Positions 34,624 to 48,766 of a DNA stretch of 64,000 nt are shown here, one piece after another. The DNA lies in assembly GCA_947579605.1 (NCBI GenBank), contig OX388316.1, positions 10,109,290 through 10,173,289 on the forward strand, given 5' to 3'. The notes beneath the pieces are model-generated. The model saw only the letters and a program-made list of their open reading frames with translations. It was not told where the DNA came from and ran no database searches. Every line of letters begins with the position of its first letter. The first letter of the stretch is position 1. A program made the position numbers and the translations under genes. This stretch comes from Athripsodes cinereus (lineage: Eukaryota > Arthropoda > Insecta > Trichoptera > Leptoceridae).

Positions 34624-35079
34624 TTAGAACACACGAGGCAGAAAGCAGCATAAATTCCATTCAAAGCGTTTTTGTGTCATTCGAAACCTCTCCACACGAC
34701 ATCCTTGACACTCAATGATGTGAAAGGAGCGGTGTATAATTATAAACGAACCTTTATTTTCATTGTATTTATTATAAAAAAAGGATTGATCGATATAATC
34801 AACTTGATGAGTGATATTCATGGTTTGTATTTGCAAAAATAGTTCAACTACTGGTGGTAACACTAGAATATTTTGAATGACATCATTATGAATTCGATGA
34901 TTATTCGGAGTGGAGTCGAGTATAAAAACTAGTAGTAATAATAAAAATATATAGGATTCAATGTGTTGTGTTGTGTTTACGGGGACACCATGTACGAAAG
35001 TAAAAGTGATCCACATTATAAAATACGGTATCATATTATTCGATACAATAATATTACATACACACTGATACATGAACAT
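34624..35079 (-). CDS. Unassigned 151-codon ORF, doubtful
   Basis: Longer than most chance ORFs in this AT-rich DNA. It starts MFMYQCVCNIIVSNN and has a hydrophobic run SYIFLLLLLVFIL that could be a membrane segment, then an unremarkable hydrophilic part with cysteines near the end (IIECQGC, NLCCF). No family, splice site or promoter was recognised. It may be an exon, a decayed transposon piece or chance. Confidence 0.15.
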   Translation of the reverse strand: MFMYQCVCNIIVSNNMIPYFIMWITFTFVHGVPVNTTQHIESYIFLLLLLVFILDSTPNNHRIHNDVIQNILVLPPVVELFLQIQTMNITHQVDYIDQSFFYNKYNENKGSFIIIHRSFHIIECQGCRVERFRMTQKRFEWNLCCFLPRVF

Positions 35080-36370
35080 GAGATCATTTCTTGTCAGAAG
35101 TAAGAAACCTTTTTAAAACTCTATATCAATTACCTATTGTTAGAGTTAAGTAACAATGCTTCAGTTAACACCAGACTCTTAATTTAGATAATAATTAATG
35201 TTGGATAGAAAATTAACACAAGAATGTTACAAATGATTGGATCTATGATTGCTCAATTATATTAGAAAAACAAAAATATTTTTTACAATATTCAATGATG
35301 ATGACACTTTTCTCTTATTTTTTACTTGAAATAATCAATCAATTATTTATTTATTATTACCATTGCATTACATAATGTCCTTAGAAGGAAAATATTTTTC
35401 TGTTGTGGTAAAATCATGTCCTACATTTTTATGTAAATAATCACATATAGGTATGTCGATATAATTTATTCATATTAACACACGAGCCTTTTTTATGTAA
35501 ATGAAATAGTTTAATAGACAAAAAAACAAACAGCCACTATAATCACAAAATTATAAATCCAGGTTTTGTAAAAATTTTGAGTAATTAAATAATAAGAAAC
35601 AGTCAATAAAAAATACTGTAAAACAAAAGAAGTCAATTGGAAGCAATAAGTCTACGTCAAAAAAGAAATCGCGCCTTTGCGATAAACTCGCCCTCTGTAT
35701 TTTGATTATATCTAATTTAAATACATTTTTCTATAAAATTGTATATATTGTGATCAATATACAGTAAAGAATAAATAAATAAATGAAATTGAAATGCATG
35801 ATATGTTATTAGGATGAAAAGAATGTCAACAGGATAATATGAGTAATAGTAACAATAGGTATTTATTTTGAATGTCCGTTCCTGGGAGATGCAAGCAAAA
35901 CTACAAGTTCAACATTGTTATGAGTTATGACCGTTCTTTACCTTATTACAAGCAACGATAAATCTCACAAAAGTATCATTTAGGAATAATATGTTTACAA
36001 TGCTTTAGTTTGAGTAGTATCTACCTAATGACATTTGAAACGCATTCCTATAACGAGTTCTAGAAAAGGTTATTTAAAACACTAAATAAGCAAAGAATGT
36101 TTGTGACATCTGGTGGGTCTTTAAAGAAACACGGGCGGCCGTGCCGACATAATAATATTATACGGAGTAATATATATTATTAATGAAAATATCGAGAGCA
36201 TTATCACACGCTGACCTCGATTCAGACTATGTAGAGAGTGCATTGCCATCGATGTGGTAACAACAATAAAGGGCCGGCGAAATTACCATCAGACTCAGGA
36301 CCCGATCTAGTTATTCAGCGCTCCTGGCAAAAATAATATTTGCAGTCCTTTACAATGACACTTTTTAAGA
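35080..36370. other. Intergenic with a LINE-like tail at 35655-35790
   Basis: ATCGCGCCTTTGCGATAAAC, CTCGCCCTCTGTATTTTGAT and a closing AATAAATAAATAAATG belong to the tail family seen at 5548. A GC-richer patch near 36240-36330 is not identified. Confidence 0.45.
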
Positions 36371-36371
36371 T

Positions 36372-36629
36372 TTACTCAATTTCGTTATAAGTTTCCGCAT
36401 TGCTGATAATTTTTTCATAGGTCTTAGATTCCGAAATTTGATTATAACCCTCCCATTTCCGTCGCCAGATTTCGGAAAATTTTACAATCTCCTCAGTTTT
36501 GTTATATACTATTTTCTCAAAATCCCATATTGGTTTTTTTCCTTCTAAAAGAATATTTTCACGATCCCAAGAATTATTTTCTGTTTCGCTGGGCACTAGC
36601 CCGGCTGCCTCCTCCCTCTAGATCGAGCC
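36372..36629 (-). pseudogene. Unassigned protein-like ORF fragment
   Basis: Minus-strand frame open from about 36629, reading ...PSETENNSWDRENILLEG, FEKIVYNKTEEIVKFSEIWR and EGYNQISESKTYEKIISNAE, then a stop. The residue mix (Glu, Lys, Asn, Trp, no long hydrophobic runs) looks more like real protein than neighbouring chance ORFs. There is no ATG; an in-frame GTG at 36596 is unlikely as a eukaryotic start. It could be an internal exon or a transposon piece, and no family was recognised. Confidence 0.25.
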
Positions 36630-39600
36630 CTGATCAGACCACTGAGATGCCACAAACTATGATACGTACCTATCAAGGACTTCCTTACTTTTTTGCTATT
36701 AATAGTGCCTACCCATAACTATGCGTGCATTGTTTCATTCCGCGAGTTTTGTACTTCTTAATTGATTACATAATACATTAAAAACTCCGGTTTCACGTTA
36801 TTGTATAATAGAAAATATTTTTAGTGCAGATAAAGAAGAATAATATGTAGAAAGAAGTCGATTCTACTTCTGAAAATGCAGCAGTCCAAAACTTTTGAAA
36901 GTTCGTGGTTTTGATTTCGATTCATGCAATGGGATTCATGTAATAATAACTCTTTTTTATTATTATTATTTGGATGATTTGTAAAGCGCCGTTTTGTGAA
37001 AAAAATCCACCTCAAGGGCGCTCATTTTTGGATTATATAATACATAAAAAAATTACATAACATATATATAGGTATATTTACATATTCAGCCTACAGTTAA
37101 CCAAATTAAAATTTTGTAAATAGAAATGTAATTGCCTAATTAATTAGTAACATTTAATACAATATATTATTTTTACACGTGGAACAATTTCGCAACTTAG
37201 GAAAGAATAATAGGCACGGACGGGATATGGGGAGTACGATCCAATATCGTGATGAGGAAAAATGTGTAAGGATAAACTTTATTTAGGTATCCATCCAAAT
37301 TACAATAAGTAATTATCATTTACACATACGAATACAATACCTACATATTAGCAATTATATAATGTTTTATAAACGCTTAGATAAATTATTTCAAATTAGC
37401 TTACAAGGCTATGAGAAACTGAATGTCCACTCTTCGTTGATATTTATACGATGAGAGATTAATCTGCATCTAAAATAAGTAGTGTAGGTACCAAAATCTT
37501 ACATAGATAAAATGTTACCAATTACCTTATAGGAACACAAACTAATAACATTTCTCATTAATTTCACACGTGTCAATCAATATTTATCAGTTTGTAAACA
37601 AGTATTATAGAAATATGATACGTCTGAGTTAAATGTTAAAGGTTAAGTTTAGTTTCTGATGTCTATGAAAGTTATATGAGGAGTACAAAATTTAATAAAC
37701 AGTGTCCTTTTGTTCTTAGTGTCGATACGAGATGGGTAGGTAATATGTATTTTCCTAATGAGTATATGTTTCAAATGTAGGTTTCATTGTTGAAGAAATG
37801 AAAATATTCAAGAATACGCGATGCGTTCTATCCTCTATGCCTACCTTACTAGAGATTCGGCAAGTGAAGATTTAGAAAATTTTTAACCAACCAAAACCTA
37901 ATCGAGTGGTTGCTAGTATAGCCAATTAGTTAAATCTAATCGCTGTGAGCGATGTAATCGGTCGATATAAATCTACTGGACAAATAAAACATATTAATCA
38001 TCTCGTGCAATACAGAGGGTAAGGGTTTACGAATATTTTTTTAACTCGTTAAGAAAAAGATACCAACTGCTTATGTATACATAAAGATAGATCTATTTTA
38101 TCAGAGCCATATAAATTAGGTATCATTAACCGTAGGTACATATTATAAATAAGTATGTTAATCCAATGATGATACTGCTAAGAGTGATTAAAAATTATAC
38201 GAGATCTCCTAGAATGTGTGTTCTTCAATGAGGATACAATAGTGAACATCTTTTATTTCACACACTAAAAGCTGTCCTAGGATTTCCACTTGCTTAACAC
38301 AAAATAATGTTACCTAGCGCAAGCAGGTAAATAAATGAGATACATAGTTTCTGAATTAGTTAGTTCCGATTCCTTTGCCATTAGAATTTTTACACGCTGT
38401 TTTTTTTTGCAAATTGAAATTTTGGAAATTTGCCTACATGTACGTAAGTACTTTCTGTTACTTGATTTTAATATAAGTGATCGATTTCAGCCTATCTTCG
38501 CCATTGACGAGCGAGACTCGTTACACTCTGTATGGTCAAACGTAATTATAATATTGTAGAATGCGTTCATAATGAATTTCACGTTTTCAATCAAACCGTT
38601 GAATCGACAAAACGTTCAATGTTAATAATCATATCATAATTATTATACACATACATATCGTGTATATCATATTATAATGTTCGTACATAGATACTCCAAA
38701 TATGTAATAGAAATACCTATGCTACCCACAGATATTTAATACATGCGCAAAAATGTTCCCACAGAGGTAAAAAGTTAATAAACAAAGTAGAAACTAATTA
38801 ATTGGCAACACTTTAAGTGACGTGTAATTAAAAACTAAGTAAGTAAATAATATATTTGTATAATACTAGAGTATTTTAAGGTAGAATCATCGCTTCATGA
38901 GAAAGTAGTCTACGAGTGGTTATGCAAAAACCTGACGAAAAGTTATTCGTGCGTCTATTATCTACATACACACATTGATGGATTATAATATTCACAGCAA
39001 TAATACATATCAGGTGTTATCTAATAATTTATATATTCATAAAATAATTATAAAACTACTCAATTATGCAACTCAATTTTACAATCTGAATTATTTTGTC
39101 ATGTAGGTAATAAAATACGTGTGAAAACAAAATGAAGGAAAAACTGTCGAATTGAAACATTTTTCTACACTTTTTATGATGTTGAATATTTATCTGAAGC
39201 CTTTTTTTTTTAAATGTCGGTAAAATAAATTTGTGACTTAATATTTAAATGTATGTGATATTTTTCACACATATAATTGATTTCAGCGGCATCATTTTAA
39301 AAGAGCTGATCTAATCTATGAAGGTTGAGAAGAATACTTCCTTATTGCTAAATTATCTTTTTATCATCATTAATCTTTTATCTCATACTTCAAATTCAGC
39401 CAATCTGAGTTGTTGTTTGTGTAACATTATCTTAATTCAGACACACAACTAACTTTTATAGATATGTTATAAATTTAATTAAAAATAATAATAAATATTG
39501 AAGCTTTCGTAATCTAAAGAGGCTGACATAATATATATTATATCTCTCATGTATCTCAATATTACACCATCACACTACAGCCAACTACTCACACCACAGA

Positions 39601-42600
39601 CAGACAGTATCGGGGCTTAGATCATAGAAGCATTAATAATAATATTGCTTGCGCCGTTGCATACGAGGACCGGAATACTTTAAACGACTTTAAATAATAA
39701 GTAAATAATTTAATCGGTACATAATAAAATCATTGGCACGCCTTAATCATGATTGTGTCCACACATGCTTCACCTCACTATCAGGTAGAAACCATTTTAC
39801 AAAATATGTTTGTTGCAACAACTTCGAATTTCATCAATGAATATTCTCACGATAATCAAAATTAAATAAAAATGTGTCCACAGATGTTTGATTTAATTCA
39901 ACTAATTTTTTTTATTAACATTAATAAGTTAAGCATTTCAGCGTACAAAACTGAGTAATTTCTTCTACGGCTTGTGACATCAGATCTAAATTCTCCTATC
40001 ATAAAGAAATAGATATATACGTAAGTTCACGGCCATACCCAGAGGGGAGGGGCAAAAAATGGATTGCTGTCACCCTAAAGTTTAATTCCTGAAAACTCGT
40101 GATATGTCCATCATTACTCACTATCAAAAAATGACCAGGATTAATACAATTATGACATTCTGCTTTTTTCACGAATTCACGGATATGTTTGAAAAAGATA
40201 TGAGAAAATACTCAATACAGTCTACGGTGCACATAATATTCAATTACCAGGCTACTTAGAAGATAAAAAAGACATGAGCCGTAATATATAATTATTATTA
40301 TTTCAGTAATTTATTTATTAGAATAAGTCAGTTTTTACATAGTATATTTTCATATGAATAAATTAAATTAATTTCTAGCATTATGTTTAAATTATAGATA
40401 CAGTAGTAGGTATATTATACTATTATAATTTTTATTTCCAAATACCTACCACTAAATATAGGCACTATAAGTACCGCGTTATTTTACTGTAGAGAGATAA
40501 AGTGCCTATAATAATTTCGCCCGTTGAGATATTTTGAAATATTGACTGATGAAATAATTTTCTAACAACAGAAACACGTGCAGCAAACAAGATCAATATT
40601 ATTTGTGTTCATAGAAATGTATGAGTAGGTACACCCAGAAACTTCTAGATTTCTTACTCATTTCCACATCGATGATTATTTTAGCATTCGTATTTTAATA
40701 AATAAGCAATAGTAAATGAGGCAATATTCGAAAAACTCCCGATTTCCTCGATTTAGAAATCCCCACAATAAGCCCATTCTTAATTAATTATACTTTTTTT
40801 ATAATCCTATTTACTGAGTTATACATAGACATACTTAAGTGATAAGTAATAAGATAACCCTCTATGAAAACTTGAAATCAACAAACGTGTTACTGGGTTA
40901 TAAAATTTTATTCAAAATGTATTCTTAAGTTTTGTTCAATTTTTCTCTCTATATCGGATAATTACGAAATTTGATATTTAAATGCTTTTTGAATAAGTAA
41001 AGAATATTTTTATGTACTTTTTGAACAATACCGTATTAAAAGATAGTCATAAATAATGAAAAGATCTACACTTGACCTATCCAAAGGGAATGTAACTCAT
41101 CTAAAAAATAAAACAGGTTGTTTCACTCATAGTATTTATATATCTGGAGTATGTAGAATACATATAGGTTAATATAATGGTAATAAGCACATAACGTACC
41201 TATATAATATGTACGAGGTGGTTCTGTTTTCTAGTTTGATCGTAGTCCCATATATCACCCGTATGTAGGTTTTATAGCAGACAATACTAGAGTAATCTAA
41301 GTCAGCAACAGTGTCTATTTAGCGATATACTCGTTCATCAGACGACATACCAACCGCATGCACCATAGTACACCGTCAATATAACATATAGCTGTACCAA
41401 ACATACTTCTGAAGACGGATTAGGCGTGGGTATACAGTGTACTCATATAAACTGTAAATTGTTACATTATTTAATACGTTATTTAAAAACTTTCTTAGTT
41501 TTCCAATTCAAAGATTCCCTGCTCATTATATAGTAAATGAACCGATAGCAAATAATATACAAGAAAACATGAATACAATTTTACTAACCAAAAATAAGTG
41601 TCCCCTTTGTGAAAATTTGTCATTTTATTGATTTATGGAAAACTTTATACTTAATCCATTTTCTTAATACATACTTAGAATTATTCGTAATAGACTTTCT
41701 GCCTTCCCCTATTTGAAATACCTACTTCCTCCATCATCTAACTTTGAGGGAGGCAAATAACTCTAAGACCAGGTTATTTGTCTCTGTCCAATTCATACCT
41801 TCGAATTCGTAAGTATTTTATTTAGACAAATATAATATGTACTATTGGTAATCGTAATTTTTTCAAAAAAAAAAAATTTCACGAAATATTCATCGATTCA
41901 ATGAATACATTAGAGATTTGTTAAAGATCCATATATTGGTCTGTCAAGGCGCATACACATACATATACAAAGAATGCAATGATTGGTAGGTATACAGTGT
42001 GACACAAAATGTGTTATTACAAATAATACTCGGTGCTTAAATATGTATGAGTGACTGCAAGAACAACATTGCACAATTAAATAATATATATATATGTCTT
42101 ACATACATTATAATACATGTAATATGTTGAAAATTACTCCATTTTGCAAACAGTTTATATGTCATTTTTTGCTAACTGGTTTTATTTGTGATATTAAAAA
42201 TGTACGCGGAATGGAAAGAATTGTCTTAGTACTATTTTGTTTGTAAAACTTTATCGAGTACCTCCCCTAAAAGAAGGGCATTTATGAAAGTTTGATGAAT
42301 CTAAAATTAAGCCGTGCATCCTGTGATTTATCGCACGGCGTTCACTATTTCTTTGCATGTTAAAATACCATGATGACTTTCAAGATAGGTACAAACCCTT
42401 TTGGCTCATCTTTCAGTGTGTAGCTTTTGAAAAGGGTATTCAAGCACATATTTATTATATGTGCCCTCATAATGAAATCAAACTCTCGCACCTCAGATAG
42501 ATAGATACTTTTTTTAATCAATTCGTATACTGTTTGTAGGAACATTCAACAACTTTTTAAGAGCATTTCATCCAGCAGAGGAAGATTTCGATCGAACCAC

Positions 42601-42737
42601 GTTGGTATACAGATTAATGGAATATTTTATACTTCGATATCTATCTACTATTATCATCGAATAATTCATAAACTAATCGGCCCTTTACGAATAGGCTTCA
42701 TAGGATCTTTGCAATATGTAGGTGGATTATCTCAATT
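36630..42737. other. Long AT-rich gene-free stretch
   Basis: About 6 kb with only short chance ORFs, no confident transposon and many TA-rich simple stretches. It could be intergenic or a large intron. Nothing else was seen. Confidence 0.5.
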
Positions 42738-42992
42738 CATGGAGCATCCGGTAAAGAATTGATCTCCCACTCTTTTTCGTAAATTTTAGGGTACCCTGTA
42801 ACAGGCAGGATTTGATAAAATAGAAACATTTTAGATCTTAAATTCAGCGATGAAGTATGCTGCTTATCCAGAATGTCTTAATTTTTGTTGGCACGAAGAG
42901 GACAGCTTGCATGTTAAATACACGCACCTGGTCTGCTGGCTACTCCACTTGTGGGATATGCCATGATGGTATATTAGTAGCCGTAGTATTAT
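42738..42992 (+). repeat. GTA-tailed interspersed repeat, full-length form
   Basis: CATGGAGCATCCGGTAAAG, CCCTGTAACAGGCAGG, CAGCGATGAAGTATGC and GGTCTGCTGGCTACTCC, then GGGATATGCCATGATGG and TAGTAGCCGTAG. Confidence 0.75.
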
Positions 42993-44200
42993 TATCTCAA
43001 TTTATATAGCCTTTGCGACACATGGATTACTCTACAAGTGTGTACTCAATAACATACGAATATATTTTCAGACTAGTTCACGCACGCCTATGTCATATCA
43101 TTATTGTACATAATATATTTCATATTGCCAACTCATACCGCCTACCAGCTGATGTCCATATTAGATACCTATATATTGTATAACAAACTGCTGACCAGAT
43201 TTAAGGGAAACCTGTTTCAAGTCAATGAACCTACTACTTTTGTTTTTAATGAGTACCTACCTACCTAGATACCTACATGTATATTTTATGTATTTTAATT
43301 TTATATTATGCTAGTGAAAAAACATATATCAAAATATGTAATAACAATATGACTACTACTGTTATTATGTGTCTATAATAATAATTGATCAAAGTGGGTT
43401 ACACTCGATTGTTAATAAATTTTCATTTTTATGTTAGGGTAAACTCCGGAATAATTGATTGTCACTAAAATAATAATATTATTATTATCAGTGGTCATAT
43501 TCCTATTCAGACAGCTGTTACATTTCTTACATATAAATTTTCTTAAGTACGTACATACATTTTTTTTAATTTTCGCTCTATCTGCGCAACGTATTAGCTA
43601 CAAAGCTATTAGGTTGCGCAGGCTTAATTAAAACAGAATAATAATAAGAATAATATATGGAACTATAGGGAACTTTACCAGGGAGCATCTTCTTTTTACA
43701 TAAATATCTGTTGAATTTTCCGGAAATAAATGAGGGAAGATATTGGGTTTGAAGTTGCAACTATTTCGCAAATATGTTAGAAAAATTGTTAAAATTATAT
43801 ATTTTTTTAATAATCCTATATGTTTAGTAAAATTTTACATAAACGAGTTCTTAATAAGAAAAACATTTCGTTTCTAAAATATAAGAGACGTGGCTAGTCA
43901 CTCTATTGTTTACTCTTTTATAATTTTTATGAATTGTTAAATTAGTTTCATGGTAGGAACCTTTTTCACGATTGTTTCATATTATTAATGTCTCCTAATT
44001 TCTTTTTCATGTATCGCTTTTGATACCTACTACACTCATAACACTGTTTGTAGGAACTAATTTATTGTAATTTACAGACACCAACACGAGCTTTTTGTCT
44101 CGAATTTAACCTAGATCATAAATATTTTTATACTTTGATTCCATAATATTGGCAAACATTATAAACAAAATATTAAACGGTCGTAAAGAATCCAATGGAC
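42993..44200. other. Intergenic, no gene seen
   Basis: AT-rich, with no recognised element. Confidence 0.45.
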
Positions 44201-44204
44201 GAAA

Positions 44205-44290
44205 AAACAGCACTTATTCTTTTCGTCTTCTTCTTCCTGGCACTGTCCCAACTTATTGCCGCTGAAGGCTGTTGGGGTCGGCTCTTCTCG
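44205..44290 (-). repeat. LINE 3' tail fragment with GAA-repeat end
   Basis: The minus strand reads AGAAGAGCCGACCCCAACAG, CGGCAATAAGTTGGGACAGT, then CCAGGAAGAAGAAGACG, a LINE 3' end with trinucleotide tail. Confidence 0.5.
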
Positions 44291-44457
44291 TTCTGAGGTT
44301 ATACATTCTTCTGTTTCTTTTCATATTCTCAAATCATGATAGGTACCTACACCCAGAACCATCATTTCTGTCTTTCTCGGAGACTGCAAACTGCTTCGAC
44401 ATACAATCACTTAACTTATTGACATATATTTTTTTATCGAAGTTTGTACAAATAAAA

Positions 44458-44650
44458 TAATAAATACTACCTACCATACATCACAGAATCTTACACAAGT
44501 GGGATTGTTAACAGACTATTATCATGCTATATAAATATAATATAACTTACAAAAATAATAAATACTACCATACATCACAGAATCTCACACAAGTGGGATT
44601 GTTAGCAGACTATTATCATGCTATATAAATATAATATAACTTACAAAAAC
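44458..44650. repeat. Tandem duplication, about 95 bp x 2
   Basis: CATACATCACAGAATC and GTGGGATTGTTA...CAGACTATTATCATGC occur twice, 94 bp apart at GAATCT (44486 and 44580). The first copy has an extra CTAC. Confidence 0.88.
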
Positions 44651-44772
44651 TACCAGTAATATAGATGGAAAAATTTGTGCTCACGTTAATAAAATAAGTT
44701 GCCTAGAATATTGGTAATATTTTCGGAAACGGGTGGATGACCTTGAGAAGAATGAAATTATTATTACTTATA

Positions 44773-45026
44773 GCGGCCGGTGTGGCGTGGAGGTAACGCT
44801 CTTGCCTTTAAGTCACGAGGTCCCGGGTTCGATTCCCGGTCAGGGCAAAATGAAGAATCACCTTTTTCAAAATGTCCTGGGTCTGGGTGTTACATGTATA
44901 TATGTGTTTAGTGCATTGTGTATATGTGTATCGTCGTGTTGGTACCCATAATACAAGATTAATATCTTAGTTTGGGACTTGCTCGATCTGTGTGAATTGT
45001 CTATGCATGTTATGTTATGTTATGTT
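44773..45026 (+). mobile_element. tRNA-derived SINE (family 1), best copy
   Basis: GCGGCCGGTGTGGCGTGGAG begins a tRNA-like head. The B box GGTTCGATTCC (44826-44836) is perfect. The body has GTCTGGGTGTTACATGTA and the tail ends TGTGTGAATTGTCTATGCA and repeated TGTTA units. A small ORF across it is incidental. Confidence 0.87.
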
Positions 45027-45111
45027 AATTGTCATACCTACCTATGAATAAGTTCCCTGCCTTTGTGGTGTCTTTTTTACTTAACGATTTTACCTCACAT
45101 ATAAGTCAATT

Positions 45112-45245
45112 AACTGATGAGGCATGCCATCCATCCTAAATTTCTTATTTTTAAAAGGCACGGAGAGGACAGTGGCATGTTAATTACTTGCAGATAATCT
45201 GCTGGCTACCCCATTTGTGGAGTATGCCGTGATGACATCTCCCAA
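45112..45245 (+). repeat. GTA-tailed interspersed repeat, 3' part
   Basis: ACTGATGAGGCATGCCATCC, GGCACGGAGAGGACAG and AATCTGCTGGCTACCCCA, then GTATGCCGTGATGACA. Confidence 0.65.
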
Positions 45246-46555
45246 AAGCAGACATGTGTCATTGATTCAAATATTTATATAAATAAAGATATTTTAGTAA
45301 TCCCGCAACTAAACCAATACCGTATAAGTGTAGGTACGATATGTTAACCAAAGATTAAATAAGAATGCAATGCCGCCTGCAATTAAATCATTCAGACTTG
45401 ACCAGACATGTTGAATTTTTCACACTCCATACATGCATCTGACTGCAATACATCTCAAGTATGGAAAAAATGGAAATAAGCTGTTGGAAATATCTAATCC
45501 ATCTGATTGCGAAAGAATTGATCAGACGGTATAAGCAAAATAATATAACAATGATATTTTATTGCAGTTGGTTGGTATTTTAATCTGTAATCCAATCCTT
45601 TGATGCTTTCTATGTTGTGTCAAATAATATGTCTCAAACTTTCAAATAAAAGATTCTGAGCTCAATTTCTAATGCAGACAAATTATCATTAGGTTAATTG
45701 AACCGTTGAATTCACTGGAAGGCTTCTTGTAAAAGATGTGATGATTTAGTTAGAGATAAATACGATATTCATATTAGAAAAAAATCATTCATTCTTTAAA
45801 GGCAGATATCGATGAAAAGTTTCAGAAAGGTATATTATCAACATAAGTCACAATGCAAGGGGCAGCAATATTTGTTTAAACGTAACTCATCAAATATGTT
45901 TATTAGAAAGAAATTGTTCAATCTTTATAAAGATCTTGACATTGCGGAGGTGCTTAAATTGTATTGCAGAGAAGTTCAATAAACTATAGTAATGAAGATG
46001 TAACAAGTTCAGGCGGATGATTGTATTCAATGTATGTATGTATCATGTAAACTTGAACTTTATGCTAGACTGGTATCATCAATGGATTATATTATATATA
46101 GATACCTTAATGTATATTATAATATTATGTATGTACTTGTATTGTACCCATAAATAGATATAAACATATTATGTAGTAGGTATAGAGCTATTACAATCCA
46201 TTCACAAAAGGAGCGCATCACTGTTGTGGCACAGTGTTATGTAATCAGAAATACTCATCTTTATAAGTAGCTAGGTGCTTATTTCAAAAATACTATGGAT
46301 TATATTATTATCTGCAGATACTATAACATACAAATTTATTTTTATTATTATTTTTGCATCATCAGTTTTATAACAAAATCAATTTATATTAAAAGAATGT
46401 GATGATATGCAGTGCCGAGATTATCACTGTGTTAAGGATTTATTCCATCAAACCACGTCGTGTTAAAACAAAACACATGAAATACCTACACAAATTTTCA
46501 GAAAAAAGAAAGAAATCACAACAAACAAACACTGAAATACGTAGATCAGGAGTGA
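45246..46555. other. Intergenic, no gene seen
   Basis: AT-rich, with chance ORFs only. Confidence 0.45.
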
Positions 46556-46800
46556 CACATCATCGATAGAGTAGCAGAGCGGGACAATGTGCTAGATTTA
46601 AAGATTTTGATTAAGATGGACAAAAATGGTAGTGAAACGGAGATCTCGAAGAAGATAAAATAAATTGAAGAAAAGATAACATAAAAAAAATCGCCACCTA
46701 GTGATTTGTTGTAGAAGGCTCAGAACAGAAAAACCTGGAGAGTTACGAAGAGGCATGTGTTCAACGGCAGACGGAGATAGTTGATTAAATCAGTTGAATG
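46556..46800 (+). pseudogene. LINE RT C-terminal fragment
   Basis: Scattered frames give WTKMVVKRRSRR... and then KAQNRKTWRVTKR...; the order basic DxI-type block, then AQ(D/N)RxxWR, then EAYVQR-like end fits the LINE C-terminus. Several frameshifts and stops show old decay. Confidence 0.5.
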
Positions 46801-48766
46801 ACAAAGTAGTGTCATAGGATGTATTATTATGAACTTCTTTATAAAAATAATATGTTTAGGTGCTTGTACAAAAAAAGCATCGTCAGGGCAGATTATAATA
46901 TTCAAATATCGCACAAAAATCAATTCATCCTACCTTCAGACTGATATAAATAATCTGTTATATTGTAATAATTGTCTAATTCTTATTACTTAATAAATTT
47001 ATCTCTAATATAAGATAATTTATGTAAATATTTAACTGTAGTAGGTACTGTGTGACTATAAATGACAAGTAACTATTATTAATGTGGACATTATGTATGA
47101 TTTTAAGCACCATCCAATATACAGATATGTTTGATTGCAGAAAATTATGACTTATTATGTTACAAGATAAATGAACTAATAATAATACTTTATAATGCAT
47201 TAATAATAATAGTCATCTTGATAATTTGCTGACTCATAAAACGTTGCAATAACGACTTTAGCAGACTTTAATTAGATCGAACTTTATTTTCGTAGGTCAC
47301 ACCTTTATAATCTTATGTGAAAAATACTTATACAATTAAACTTATTTAGCACATTGTGGTCACATAATACTTCTTTCGATAACCGAGGCTGATTTTTTAA
47401 TTCTTATCCTTGAATCTGATTTCAATAAAATGATGAAGATTTGTCTTGATGTATTTAAAAGATCATCCAGCTGTGAGAGGAACTCTAGTAAAAATATTTT
47501 TATGCTGGGGATCTCATCACTTACTCCTGGATGTTTCAAGAACATCCTTTACCATGTCATCCAGTTAATCAAGATCATTTTATTTCCAAGAGTGAGCTTG
47601 AGGTTAGCCTAATGGGCTCCCTTCTATAAAACCCACTGGAAGTAACTATATCCTTGAAGGACTTGACTTTGGTGAAACAAAATTATCATAACGAGAAAGA
47701 TAAACATAAAAGCTGTCTTATACGTAAAAATATGGGAACAAATATTTTCTGTATAACTTAGAACTAGAATGGTTGCTATTGCAAATCGTTCTAGGAAATA
47801 TGTCGTTACTGGAAGCTCAGGAAGTTGAGCTTAGTAGATATATTTTACTCACTACCTTGTCGATGAAGGACATACATGAACAATGTTATTTTTGAGCACT
47901 TACTAGATATCTAACTAAAGTCTAACTTTTCGGATTGCTTGGAAGACACACTACTGGACAGGAGTACCGAATGAATTAATTGTGGTTTTCATCGCTTATA
48001 AAATACGAATATAAGGAAAAATATCCTTAGGAACGAAAATTGGAGCACGGTTGTAAAATTTATTAATAATTACATAATGAGCTTAGCATTTCAGTATTCT
48101 CCTTTCACTAATATGGTCCATTATTCGATTCAGTAACATGTCGAGCCAAATTGATAAGACATAATGCAGCAACGGCAGAGAAACCTTTTCAACAAAACAC
48201 ACTATCAAATATTATGTACTATACCAACATGTATCGTGAATGACTTTAGTAAATTATCTATCTTCGCCACATGTTATTATTATTTACAAAAATATAACAC
48301 AATTAATTAAAAGTAAATGTTACAATTGTACATAAATTAATTTACCGCAATAATCAGAATATCATAAATCACATAATATATATATTTCTGTACTTATTCG
48401 TATTATAGGACTATTATATATAATTTCGAATATTTTTAAGAGATTGTTTGTTAGTCATCGTCATTGATTTTTATTGAAAGAATCTTTTTGATAAAGTCTC
48501 AAACATTGATAATACCTACTTGTAAAATTACGTTTACGTACATAACTTGTATCAATACTGACCTTAAATTGATTACTCAAAACCTTTATACACGCCTAGA
48601 TATCAATTTGTTTATTTTTTTACTGGGTTTAAGATGAACTCACATTTTCATTCTAATGATGTTCTATACTTTGGAAGTTCCAGATTAACCAACTACTCGT
48701 GTATTTAAATGAGATAAATAGTCAAAGATCCACCATTTTCTACAAATAATTTGTATCAAATCTGTA
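46801..48766. other. Intergenic, no gene seen
   Basis: AT-rich. Overlapping antiparallel ORFs at 47360-47612 show no motif. Confidence 0.45.

Noticed and set aside
44195..44296. Small ORF reading like a secreted peptide (hydrophobic start, then EGCWGRLFSF)
   Set aside because: The same bases on the minus strand are a LINE 3' tail with a GAAGAAGAAG end; the hydrophobic run is the reverse of that trinucleotide repeat.
44773..44850. A functional tRNA gene
   Set aside because: The A/B boxes are tRNA-like, but the sequence continues into a conserved SINE body and the cloverleaf acceptor stem is not formed.
47360..47612. Antiparallel 60-codon ORFs as a gene
   Set aside because: Mutual shadows without motif or start context in AT-rich DNA.
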